7,674 nucleotides of DNA from positions 1-7,674 of the forward strand of contig JAGHTS010000139.1 of NCBI GenBank assembly GCA_018065225.1, given 5' to 3'. Below, in pieces: positions 1 to 6,320 of the stretch. Source of the DNA: Candidatus Phascolarctobacterium caballi. GTDB taxonomy: Bacteria; Bacillota; Negativicutes; Acidaminococcales; Acidaminococcaceae. Position numbers and translations under genes: made by a program. Every line of letters starts with the position of its first letter. The first letter of the stretch is position 1. The notes beneath the pieces were generated by a model. That model saw nothing but the letters and a program-made list of their open reading frames with translations. It was not told the DNA's origin and searched no databases.

Positions 1-77
1 TTATTTAACAGTCAATTACAAAATAATATTGTAAAATTATTATAACACACATATATATGGAAATAAAGATAAAACTG

Positions 78-86
78 TGTTACAAT
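78..86 (+). promoter_or_regulatory. Candidate extended -10 promoter element
   Basis: TGTTACAAT fits an extended -10 box (TG, one base, then TACAAT), with a weak -35-like TGGAAA 17 bp upstream at 58-63. Transcription from it would start at about 92-96, on or next to the ATG at 96, giving a leaderless or near-leaderless message. A second candidate is TATAAC at 41-46, which has no good -35 and would leave a leader of roughly 40 bases. The region is so AT-rich that chance matches are likely. Confidence 0.3.
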
Positions 87-95
87 TACATTATC

Positions 96-1382
96 ATGAA
101 AAAGAAAATTTTGGCAGTTGCAATAACAGCTTTGGTTTTGGCAGGAACTTGTTCCGCACGCCAAATCATTGACAACAAAAACAAATTTTATATCAACCTG
201 CCTGACAGATATCTGTTAGAGGAAAAACCTACCACTGACAATAAGTTTGTGGTAATGGAAGCTTATGACCCAAATGACGATTCCAATTTCACCATTAAAA
301 TTTCCCCGTCCGAAGTGACCGAGATACGCGGAATGTCTTTGGATGACGAAAGAAGCAAATTCCGTGAAACATTACAGGATATGGGATTGGAACCATACGT
401 AGAAAGTATTTTGCATATGGCGCCCAACCACGAATGTATCTACACTTTCAGCCGGGTGGAAGACGAAGGGGAAATACTTAATTATTTAATCGCCAAATTT
501 TGGGCGCACAACAAAGAATATGCCTTTTTCTGTATCCAACCGACCAAAACATTAAGGACACAGGAATTTATAGACAGCATTGACAGTTTCATTTGTATGC
601 AGCACAATAATGTCCGCCTGCCTTATCCCGAAAAGAAAGAACGCCCCGAATATGATAAAGCAAAAAGTCAGTATGACAATCTTGTAAAGAAAACCAATCT
701 TGAAGCGGAAAAATTAAAATCCGAAGGCAAGAATGAAGAAGCGGAAAAATTATTGGCAGAATTGCCGGTTTTTGAAATAAAGCCGGAAGAATATATCCCA
801 AGAGTAGAAATCAATTCGGCAAAACCTTTGCCGGCAGACATTACAGACCCAACTGCCCATGAAGCCCTTTATAGCGAACATCCTGAACAGGTTTATGCAA
901 AAGCGGCAAAAAAACAAAACCCCTTCCAAAAATTTGAAAATAAAGTTATAACTCCTGCAGAAGAAACAAAACTTTCTGCAATTAAACAAAAAGCAAATAA
1001 AGATGTGATTGAAGAAAAAGAAAAAGAAGAACAAGAATCTTCCTCTGTACCTGAAAAGAAAATAGTAAAAGAAAAACCGGCTGAAATGACTGAACCTGAA
1101 ACAACAGAAGAAATAGCACCAAGAGTTTATATCAATCCGCCGGCAATTAAAAAAGAACCTCCTGCCAACAATCAGCAACGGGTAACAATAATAAAAGATG
1201 GCAAAGCGGTTGAAGGTTACAAAAAAGTTCCACCAAGAGAACTTACAAAAGAAGAACTCAAACAAATTCAAAAAGCAAAAGAAGAAAAAATCAAAAAACA
1301 AAAAGAACTTCTAAAACAGCAACAAAAAGAGTTGGAAAAGCAACGCAAAGAATTAGAAAGAGAATTAAGAAAAAGGAAATAA
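96..1382 (+). CDS. Exported protein of unknown function with a charged coiled-coil tail
   Basis: I do not recognise this family. I start at ATG 96 (428 aa) because the protein then begins with a normal signal peptide: MKKK, a hydrophobic stretch over residues 5-17, and a likely cut after CSA at 21. The in-frame ATG at 57 would add 13 residues in front of it. Neither start has a Shine-Dalgarno site. Residues 24-170 look globular, with alternating strands, the start FYINLPDRY and an ending helix TQEFIDSIDSFI; by eye this resembles PsbP/DcrB (DUF1795-like) lipid- or envelope-associated domains, which is an inference. Residues 180-428 are low-complexity and rich in Glu, Lys and Pro, with a short repeated motif PRVEIN (235-240) and PRVYIN (342-347). 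The last 45 or so residues form a probable coiled coil ending RKRK. The 3' half is strongly A-rich. The gene stands alone and converges on the pilus operon. A periplasmic or envelope location is likely. Confidence 0.8.
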   Translation: MKKKILAVAITALVLAGTCSARQIIDNKNKFYINLPDRYLLEEKPTTDNKFVVMEAYDPNDDSNFTIKISPSEVTEIRGMSLDDERSKFRETLQDMGLEPYVESILHMAPNHECIYTFSRVEDEGEILNYLIAKFWAHNKEYAFFCIQPTKTLRTQEFIDSIDSFICMQHNNVRLPYPEKKERPEYDKAKSQYDNLVKKTNLEAEKLKSEGKNEEAEKLLAELPVFEIKPEEYIPRVEINSAKPLPADITDPTAHEALYSEHPEQVYAKAAKKQNPFQKFENKVITPAEETKLSAIKQKANKDVIEEKEKEEQESSSVPEKKIVKEKPAEMTEPETTEEIAPRVYINPPAIKKEPPANNQQRVTIIKDGKAVEGYKKVPPRELTKEELKQIQKAKEEKIKKQKELLKQQQKELEKQRKELERELRKRK

Positions 1383-1413
1383 AAAAATTTCGGGCATTGC
1401 CCGAAATTTTTTT
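1381..1413. terminator. Bidirectional intrinsic terminator
   Basis: There is a perfect inverted repeat: arm 1385-1395 and arm 1399-1409 around the loop ATT, with a GGGC/GCCC core. It is extended by A1381-1384 pairing with T1410-1413. It ends in a T run on either strand, so it can terminate the exported-protein gene from the left and the five-gene operon from the right. The stop codon of the + gene (1380-1382) and that of the - gene (1412-1414) both run into the stem, so the intergenic space is essentially just this hairpin. Confidence 0.9.
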
Positions 1414-1903
1414 ATTCAAATTCAAATTCTTCTTCGTCAAAGTCAGGCGTTTTCTTAATTAACGCCACCTCATTGCAGTTAGGATATAAGGAACAATACA
1501 CACATTCCTTCCACACCTTCTGTGGCAAATCTTCTTTGGAAACATGCGCATAACCGCATTTGGCAAAAAATCCCGGCTGATAAGTAAGTGTAAAAAAGAA
1601 TTTTGCCCCCCTGCGGATACCTTCTGCCTCCAACAAAGATACCAGCATGCTGCCAATACCGCTTTTTTTCAATTCCGGTTGCACTGCCAATGAACGGATT
1701 TCTGCCAACCTGTCCCATACAAAATGCAGAGCGCCGCAACCGACTAATTTTGTATCTTCATCACAAGCCACAATATAATCACGCAAATTTTCATAAATGG
1801 AATTGCGTGAACGGGGAAGCATCAGCCCCTCTTTTGCATAATCATTTAACAACTTATGAATTTCCTCCACATCATCAAATGTGGCGCCACGATATTCTAA
1901 CAC
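1412..1903 (-). CDS. GNAT N-acetyltransferase, short N-acetylglutamate synthase-like
   Basis: This is a 163-aa single-domain GNAT enzyme expected to transfer acetyl from acetyl-CoA to an amine. The acetyl-CoA loop is visible as K79-K-S-G82-I-G84, preceded by the strand EIRSLAV (69-74). The N-terminal YAKEGLMLPRS (22-32) and the C-terminal WKEC..C.....C.E pattern match my recollection of the short ArgA-like GNATs that make N-acetylglutamate for arginine synthesis, so that is the favoured role; protein or small-molecule acetylation remains possible. Cys134, Cys137 and Cys143 could bind a metal. The tail after residue 153 is very acidic (DFDEEEFEFE). The start is GTG at 1903, about 8 bases after an AGAGAGG-type ribosome site; the next Met (28) would remove the first strand. 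It lies 37 bp after pilT with no terminator seen between them, so it is probably the last gene of the pilus operon. No arginine gene is nearby. Confidence 0.88.
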   Translation of the reverse strand: MLEYRGATFDDVEEIHKLLNDYAKEGLMLPRSRNSIYENLRDYIVACDEDTKLVGCGALHFVWDRLAEIRSLAVQPELKKSGIGSMLVSLLEAEGIRRGAKFFFTLTYQPGFFAKCGYAHVSKEDLPQKVWKECVYCSLYPNCNEVALIKKTPDFDEEEFEFE

Positions 1904-1940
1904 AAATTATCCCTCTCTTTCTCCCGAAATAATTTGAAAA

Positions 1941-2906
1941 CTATTTTATAAAACCATCCCTGCGTAATTTCAAAACAGCCACTTCCATATTTTGCATACC
2001 AAACTGGGACCCCATCTGAATAAAACTTGGTATCTGATAAGTTTTGCCTTCCCTGATTAAATTCCGCAAAGCAGCATTGGCAATTAAAATCTCACAAGCT
2101 GCCACCCTGCCACCGCCTGTCTTTGGCAAAAGTTGTTGGGCAACAACACCTTGCAAACAGTTTGCCAACTGATTGCGTACCAAATTAATTTTATCTTTGC
2201 AAGCATCTAAAATACGGTTCGCTGCACCTGTGGCATCCCCTGTGTGCATCGTGCCGAACACCAAATGTCCTGTTTCAGCCGCGGTCAATGCAATTTCCAT
2301 TGTTTCTGCATCTCTTAATTCCCCAACCAAAATTACATCCGGGTCTTCCCGCAAAGCCGCTCTTAACCCACTTTGGAAACTTTCCGTATCTTTGCCTACT
2401 TCCCGTTGGTTTACCAAAGCGCGCCGATGCTGATGCCGATATTCCACAGGGTCTTCCAATGTTACAATATGCACAGCCCGTAAAGCATTAATCCTGTCAA
2501 CCAATGCCGCCAATGTGGTAGATTTGCCACTGCCTGTAGGTCCCGTAACAATCACCAGTCCCTGCTTAAACTCTGCAAATTTGGCTACTACATTGGGCAA
2601 ATGCAAACTTTCTATACTGGGAATAACATCAGAAATAATCCGTATTGCCAAAGCAACTGTATCTTCACGCAAATAGGCATTAACCCTATACCGCATTCCC
2701 GCATCAGAAAAAGCAAAATCACATTCCTTTTTCAGATTTGCCACTCCCAATTCTTCTGCACATTGGACGGTGTCTTCCATCGTCATTACTTTGTCGCCAT
2801 ATTCCTGCAAATAGCCGTCAATCCTAATCATAACCGGTGCTCCCACCGCGATATGCAAATCTGACGCCCCCCTGTTTCTTGCTCCACGTAAAAGTTCTTT
2901 AATCAT
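1941..2906 (-). CDS. pilT: Type IV pilus retraction ATPase PilT
   Basis: This is a hexameric cytoplasmic motor that depolymerises type IV pili and drives twitching, adhesion under tension and DNA uptake. In order, the 321-aa protein shows the N-terminal domain with SDLHI (15-19), Walker A GPTGSGKST (122-130), the Asp box VTLEDPVEY (148-156), Walker B with DPDVILVGELRD (188-199), and the His box HLVFGTMHT (214-222). It then has the PilT-type C-terminal signature ALRNLIREGK (279-288), followed by IPSFIQMGSQFGMQ. That signature, plus the absence of the PilB Cys4 zinc motif, separates it from assembly ATPases. The length is slightly below the roughly 345 aa typical of the family, with a short C-terminus. 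The ATG at 2906 lies only 2-3 bases after the pilB stop. Its AGGGG ribosome site is inside the last pilB codons, so translation is probably coupled. Confidence 0.96.
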   Translation of the reverse strand: MIKELLRGARNRGASDLHIAVGAPVMIRIDGYLQEYGDKVMTMEDTVQCAEELGVANLKKECDFAFSDAGMRYRVNAYLREDTVALAIRIISDVIPSIESLHLPNVVAKFAEFKQGLVIVTGPTGSGKSTTLAALVDRINALRAVHIVTLEDPVEYRHQHRRALVNQREVGKDTESFQSGLRAALREDPDVILVGELRDAETMEIALTAAETGHLVFGTMHTGDATGAANRILDACKDKINLVRNQLANCLQGVVAQQLLPKTGGGRVAACEILIANAALRNLIREGKTYQIPSFIQMGSQFGMQNMEVAVLKLRRDGFIK

Positions 2907-2909
2907 TTA

Positions 2910-4124
2910 TTAACCCCTATCTGATTCTGTAACCCGCATAAATTCATTTAATGTAGTAAGTCCGCCCAGTACCTTTTTTACCCCATCGTCAAACAACGAT
3001 GTAAATCCTTCATTACGGGCCGCTTCCAACATCGCACTTTCACTTGCCCCTTGCATAATCAATGACTTTATGTTTTCACTGACAGTTAAAACTTCCTGCA
3101 AAGCAACCCTGCCACAAAATCCTGTGCCAAAACAATCTATACAACCTGCAGTTTCCTGCAACATATGTTTTTCTGTAAGCGGCAAATGTAAACATGCCAA
3201 TTCTGCAGGCCTTGCTTCATATTTTTCTGCACAATGCAAACAAACTGCCCGCACCAGCCGTTGAGCAACAACACCTCTTAAACATGATGCCAACAAATAC
3301 GGCTCAATCCCCATATCCAAAAGACGGGTTACTGCTCCAACTGCATTATTGGTGTGCAAAGTACTTAATACCAAATGTCCCGTCAAAGCCGCCTGTATGG
3401 CAATCTTGGCAGTTTTCTCATCCCTAATCTCACCCACCATAATAATATCCGGGTCTTGACGTAAAACAGAACGCAACCCGTTGGCAAAACCTAAACCTGC
3501 CTTTTCATTAAGTGTTACCTGATTTACACCCTCCAACTGATATTCTACAGGGTCTTCAATAGTAATAATGTTTATTTCCGGCTTATTCAGTTCGCTTAAA
3601 GTGGCATGTAAAGTTGTTGATTTCCCGCTGCCAGTAGGGCCTGTAACCAAAACAATACCATGTGAACCGGTAAACAAATTTCTGTATGCCTGCAAATTTT
3701 CCTGTGAAAAACTTAATTTGTCCAAAGCCAAAAAAGCATTGCTTTTATCCAACACACGGATAACCAGTTTTTCACCATAAACCATAGGCATGGAACTGGT
3801 ACGCAAATCCACCAGTTTGCCATTAATAACCTTTTCAAAATGCCCGTCCTGAGGCACCCGCTTTTCCGTGATATCCATGTTGTTAATTACTTTAATTCTG
3901 CTCACTACCGCATCATGGTCATTCTTATGCAAATCACACAAATGTTGCAACATCCCGTCAATACGCAAACGAATCCGCGTCTTATCTGCCTGCGGTTCAA
4001 TATGTATATCACTGGCACGGCGTTCCACCGCCACAGTCAGCAAATCATCCACAAATCCTACGGACTGTCCCTCTACATTTAACATCATTTTTGAAGTAAA
4101 GTTTCTTTCCAATATACTTTTCAC
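2910..4124 (-). CDS. pilB: Type IV pilus assembly ATPase PilB (GspE family), short form
   Basis: This cytoplasmic hexameric ATPase powers pilus extension through the platform protein PilC. The 404-aa sequence has the N2-type domain with SDIHIEP (38-44) and RIKVINNMDITEKRVPQDG (76-94). It also has Walker A GPTGSGKST (162-170), the Asp box TIEDPVEYQ (188-196), Walker B DPDIIMVGEIRD (224-235), and the His box HLVLSTLHT (250-258). The Cys4 zinc motif is C295-x2-C298 and C328-x2-C331, followed by GTGFCGR. Full-length PilB/GspE proteins run about 500-570 aa; the N-terminal N1/MshEN domain is missing here. The GTG start overlaps the secretin stop by four bases (GTGA). A strong ribosome site GAGGTGA (4121-4127) abuts that GTG but lies 8 bases before an in-frame TTG at 4110-4112, which may be the true start (400 aa). 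PilB rather than a type II secretion GspE is inferred from the adjacent pilT. Confidence 0.94.
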   Translation of the reverse strand: MKSILERNFTSKMMLNVEGQSVGFVDDLLTVAVERRASDIHIEPQADKTRIRLRIDGMLQHLCDLHKNDHDAVVSRIKVINNMDITEKRVPQDGHFEKVINGKLVDLRTSSMPMVYGEKLVIRVLDKSNAFLALDKLSFSQENLQAYRNLFTGSHGIVLVTGPTGSGKSTTLHATLSELNKPEINIITIEDPVEYQLEGVNQVTLNEKAGLGFANGLRSVLRQDPDIIMVGEIRDEKTAKIAIQAALTGHLVLSTLHTNNAVGAVTRLLDMGIEPYLLASCLRGVVAQRLVRAVCLHCAEKYEARPAELACLHLPLTEKHMLQETAGCIDCFGTGFCGRVALQEVLTVSENIKSLIMQGASESAMLEAARNEGFTSLFDDGVKKVLGGLTTLNEFMRVTESDRG

Positions 4125-4127
4125 CTC
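4121..4127 (-). promoter_or_regulatory. Strong Shine-Dalgarno site that bears on the pilB start
   Basis: On the - strand this reads GAGGTGA, a seven-base match to the 16S rRNA 3' end. It lies at the end of the secretin gene and contains the secretin stop TGA. It leaves no spacing to the GTG at 4122-4124 but exactly 8 bases to the in-frame TTG at 4110-4112. This supports TTG initiation, unless the GTG is used by re-initiation through the GTGA overlap. Confidence 0.65.
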
Positions 4128-5356
4128 ATCTTTTCATCAAAAACACTCTTTTGCGCTTCTTCCAAATTAAAAATTGTCGGTGCATCCCCCGCCTCATTTA
4201 CAAACGGCGTCAGCAACATAATCACTTCCACTTTTCCCTTAACACTTGTACGGTGTTTGAACAATGCCCCCAACAAAGGTATCTTGCTAAAAAACGGAAC
4301 TTTTTGCAAAGTTCTCTGCTCGTCTTCATTAATCAGACCGCCAATCACCATTGTCTGACCGGCACCAATCCGCACCGTAGTTTCACTGCCCCTGCTGGTA
4401 ATTTTATAATTGTTCAACTCGCTAATCAAAACCGGCGTGCCAACTTCCAATTTGGTTTTCAAAGTCACCATACTTCCGTCAGCACTAATCAAAGGCAAAA
4501 ATTTCATATCCACACCCACATCCAAATAATCTGTGGTGTCATACCTGCCGCTGGTATCGTGTTTTTCCATCCGTACAGGTATCTTCTCCCCTACAAAAAT
4601 ACGGCCTTCCTTGCCGCTGACCACAATCAGCTTGGGGGTTGCCAAAAGTTTTGCCCTGCCTTTGGTCTGCAACAAATTTAAAGTTGCCGCAAACCGGAAA
4701 TTATACCCACGCCAAAAACGGAACTTGCCGCCATAATCCCTGTCTAAATTATCATCGTCATCATCTGATGTATTATGGTCACGCTGGGGAATCTTGTCCC
4801 AATCCCAATTAATCCCCAACTTCTTCACATCCTCACGGCTGATGGCATAAATTTCTGCCTGCAAAGTAACCTGACGTGTTGCCTTGTCCAACACCTGCAT
4901 AACCCTGTTAAACTTGGCAACCTCCGGCACACCGCCCGTCAGAAAAATCGTATTGGTGTCGTTATCAAAAGCAATCTGTTCCTTGCTGAACAACCCTGCC
5001 AACACATCACGAATATCTTTGACAAATACATAACTTGGTTGAAATACCTGCACACCTTCCGCAAAATTTTTGGCATTACTGCAAGATGTAACGACTACCG
5101 CATTATCCGTATAAAAATATGTCAGATCTTTGCCCGCCGTCAAAAGTTGCAACACTTCGTCCAACGAAACGTCCGCCAACTCTGCCGACACCGTACCCTT
5201 AACGCTGTCATCAGCAACAATACTGACACCCATTATACTGCCGACATACCGCAAAGCCGCCCTTATATCTGTATCTGCAAAATGTGCATTGATATTTTCC
5301 GCATTTGCGGCAAAACACCAACCGCAAAACAATAACAAGGACAGCCAATATCTCAT
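4121..5356 (-). CDS. pilQ: Outer-membrane secretin, PilQ/GspD type, compact form
   Basis: This protein would form the multimeric gated channel through which the pilus crosses the outer membrane. It has a signal peptide (1-19, cut after ANA), then an STN/N0-like domain (about 21-90, with the ADTDIRAALRYVG pattern) and one N1-like domain (about 103-158, DNDTNTIFLTG at 131-141). The secretin barrel spans about 163-386. The barrel signature is clear: LLATPKLIVVSGKEGRIFVGEKIPV (237-261), VIGGLINEDE (337-346) and VPFFSKIPLLGALFKHR (353-369). At 411 aa it is short: no AMIN domain and no extended N2/N3 series. An acidic run DDDDDNLDRD (198-207) sits in the variable loop after GINWDWD. The ATG at 5356 overlaps the kinase stop by four bases (ATGA), with AAGGA six bases upstream. 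Pilus rather than type II secretion use is inferred from pilT downstream. Confidence 0.93.
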   Translation of the reverse strand: MRYWLSLLLFCGWCFAANAENINAHFADTDIRAALRYVGSIMGVSIVADDSVKGTVSAELADVSLDEVLQLLTAGKDLTYFYTDNAVVVTSCSNAKNFAEGVQVFQPSYVFVKDIRDVLAGLFSKEQIAFDNDTNTIFLTGGVPEVAKFNRVMQVLDKATRQVTLQAEIYAISREDVKKLGINWDWDKIPQRDHNTSDDDDDNLDRDYGGKFRFWRGYNFRFAATLNLLQTKGRAKLLATPKLIVVSGKEGRIFVGEKIPVRMEKHDTSGRYDTTDYLDVGVDMKFLPLISADGSMVTLKTKLEVGTPVLISELNNYKITSRGSETTVRIGAGQTMVIGGLINEDEQRTLQKVPFFSKIPLLGALFKHRTSVKGKVEVIMLLTPFVNEAGDAPTIFNLEEAQKSVFDEKMR

Positions 5357-6183
5357 TGCAAATCCTTAAACAACTGCGGCAGGCAAACCTCAAATTTTAC
5401 ACCATACCAATGGTCTGCATCACTTTGAGTAACCTTAATGCAATTCAATGTAAAGTCAGCCGCAATCTTTGCCGCCATATACGCATCCTTGCCGTTTAGC
5501 AATGCCCCCGCAAAAGCCGAAGCAAACACATCCCCCGTACCGTGGCACCCCTTGGGCAACTTTTCATGTTCATAATAACGCAAGTCACCCTTTTCCCAAA
5601 CCGCCACACCTGTACAGCCCTCTTTATAACTCACACCTGTCAATACAACCGTTTTAGCCCCCAGTTGCACCAACTTTTCACACAAAACTTTTATATAATC
5701 GTCACCATAAATTTCCCGATACTGCTCCCCGACCAAAAAACTTGCTTCTGTAATATTGGGGATGACAATATCCGCAGTACCGCATAACTCAGCCATATAT
5801 TTTACATATTCCCCATTAAAAGCAGGATAAAGTTTGCCGTTATCCGCCATTGCAGGGTCAACAATTTTTAAATACCCGTCCTTGCCTGCGGTCTGCATAA
5901 TATCTTTTACCATCTCAATTTGCGCCACACTGCCTAAATACCCGCTGTAAATGGCGTCAAACTTAATGTTTTCCTTTTGCCAATGTGCCGCAATGGCAGG
6001 AATGTCATCTGTCAAATCTCTAAAAGTATAACCCGAAAATCCCCCCGTATGGGTGGACAAAACTGCACTTGGAAGCACTGCCGTTTCCAAACCGCATGCC
6101 GATAAAATCGGTAATGCTACGGTTAAACTGCACTGACCAACACAACTGATATCCTGTATGGTTAAAATGCGTTTGTAACTCAT
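5353..6183 (-). CDS. pdxK: Pyridoxal/pyridoxamine kinase (ribokinase superfamily)
   Basis: This enzyme phosphorylates vitamin B6 vitamers (pyridoxal, pyridoxamine, pyridoxine) with ATP in the cytoplasm, feeding salvage of pyridoxal phosphate. The 276-aa length is normal for the PdxK/PdxY family. Visible marks are the N-terminal QDISCVGQCSL (10-20) and PSAVLSTHTGGF (38-49) that line the B6 pocket, DPAMADNGKLY (109-119), PNITEASFL (142-150), and the anion hole with catalytic base GTGD (215-218, Asp218). ATG 6183 has AGAAGG seven bases upstream and lies about 27 bases downstream of the predicted transcription start. Firmicute members of this group are often named pyridoxamine kinase; exact vitamer preference cannot be read from sequence, and a bifunctional hydroxymethylpyrimidine kinase is less likely given the N-terminal motif. 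It is the first gene of the pilus operon, and its stop overlaps the secretin start, so its translation may set secretin levels. Confidence 0.93.
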   Translation of the reverse strand: MSYKRILTIQDISCVGQCSLTVALPILSACGLETAVLPSAVLSTHTGGFSGYTFRDLTDDIPAIAAHWQKENIKFDAIYSGYLGSVAQIEMVKDIMQTAGKDGYLKIVDPAMADNGKLYPAFNGEYVKYMAELCGTADIVIPNITEASFLVGEQYREIYGDDYIKVLCEKLVQLGAKTVVLTGVSYKEGCTGVAVWEKGDLRYYEHEKLPKGCHGTGDVFASAFAGALLNGKDAYMAAKIAADFTLNCIKVTQSDADHWYGVKFEVCLPQLFKDLQ

Positions 6184-6216
6184 TATATCGCCTTCTATCC
6201 TTAATAAATTATGATA

Positions 6217-6245
6217 ATTATACTATACACAATTATAATGTACAA
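6217..6245 (-). promoter_or_regulatory. Sigma-70 type promoter of the pdxK-pilQ-pilB-pilT-GNAT operon
   Basis: Read on the - strand, a -35 box TTGTAC (6245-6240) and a perfect -10 box TATAAT (6222-6217) are separated by exactly 17 bases. The start of transcription is expected near 6210, giving a leader of about 26 bases. No other promoter this good is seen at the tight downstream junctions, so it probably drives all five genes. The spacer is AT-rich and contains a second TATAAT (6237-6232) without a matching -35. Confidence 0.82.
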
Positions 6246-6259
6246 CTATTAAAATATCG

Positions 6260-6273
6260 CTTGTTTACACAAG
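6260..6273. repeat. Short inverted repeat upstream of the operon promoter
   Basis: CTTGT-TTAC-ACAAG is a 5-bp perfect dyad 15 bases upstream of the -35 box and adjacent to the porin terminator. It could be an activator or repressor half-site pair, but a dyad this short in AT-rich DNA may be chance. Confidence 0.2.
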
Positions 6274-6303
6274 AAAAAAGGCACTGCATTGCAGTGCCTT
6301 TTT
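6274..6303 (-). terminator. Intrinsic terminator of the SLH porin gene
   Basis: GGCACTGC (6280-6287) pairs with GCAGTGCC (6291-6298) around the loop ATT. On the - strand the hairpin is followed by six T residues (6279-6274). It starts 22 bases after the porin stop codon and insulates the downstream operon promoter. The flanking A and T runs would also give a T tract on the + strand, but no + gene reads into it here. Confidence 0.92.
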
Positions 6304-6320
6304 AATGTTGGTTTAAAATA

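Noticed and set aside
57..95. Upstream ATG at 57 as the start of the exported protein
   Set aside because: It would put 13 residues before a complete signal peptide and has no ribosome site, so ATG 96 is preferred.
135..161. Lipoprotein signal in the exported protein (Ala-Gly-Thr-Cys)
   Set aside because: A lipobox needs Gly, Ala or Ser just before the Cys; Thr there is unusual, so ordinary signal peptidase cleavage after CSA is more likely.
750..1301. Long open frame on the - strand opposite the exported-protein gene, almost all Phe, Cys and Tyr
   Set aside because: It is the complement of an A-rich, Lys/Glu-coding region; the composition is not protein-like and there is no ribosome site.
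1603..1932. 109-codon + strand open frame across the GNAT gene and its upstream gap
   Set aside because: The GNAT acetyl-CoA motif lies on the other strand and the + frame has no recognisable content.
1904..1940. Separate promoter for the GNAT gene in the 37-bp gap after pilT
   Set aside because: The gap holds a ribosome site but no convincing -35/-10 pair, so co-transcription with pilT is the simpler reading.
4151..5335. Two long + strand open frames (176 and 186 codons) opposite the secretin gene
   Set aside because: The secretin frame is unambiguous with its family motifs. The opposite frames show no domain, no signal and no Shine-Dalgarno site, so they are shadows.
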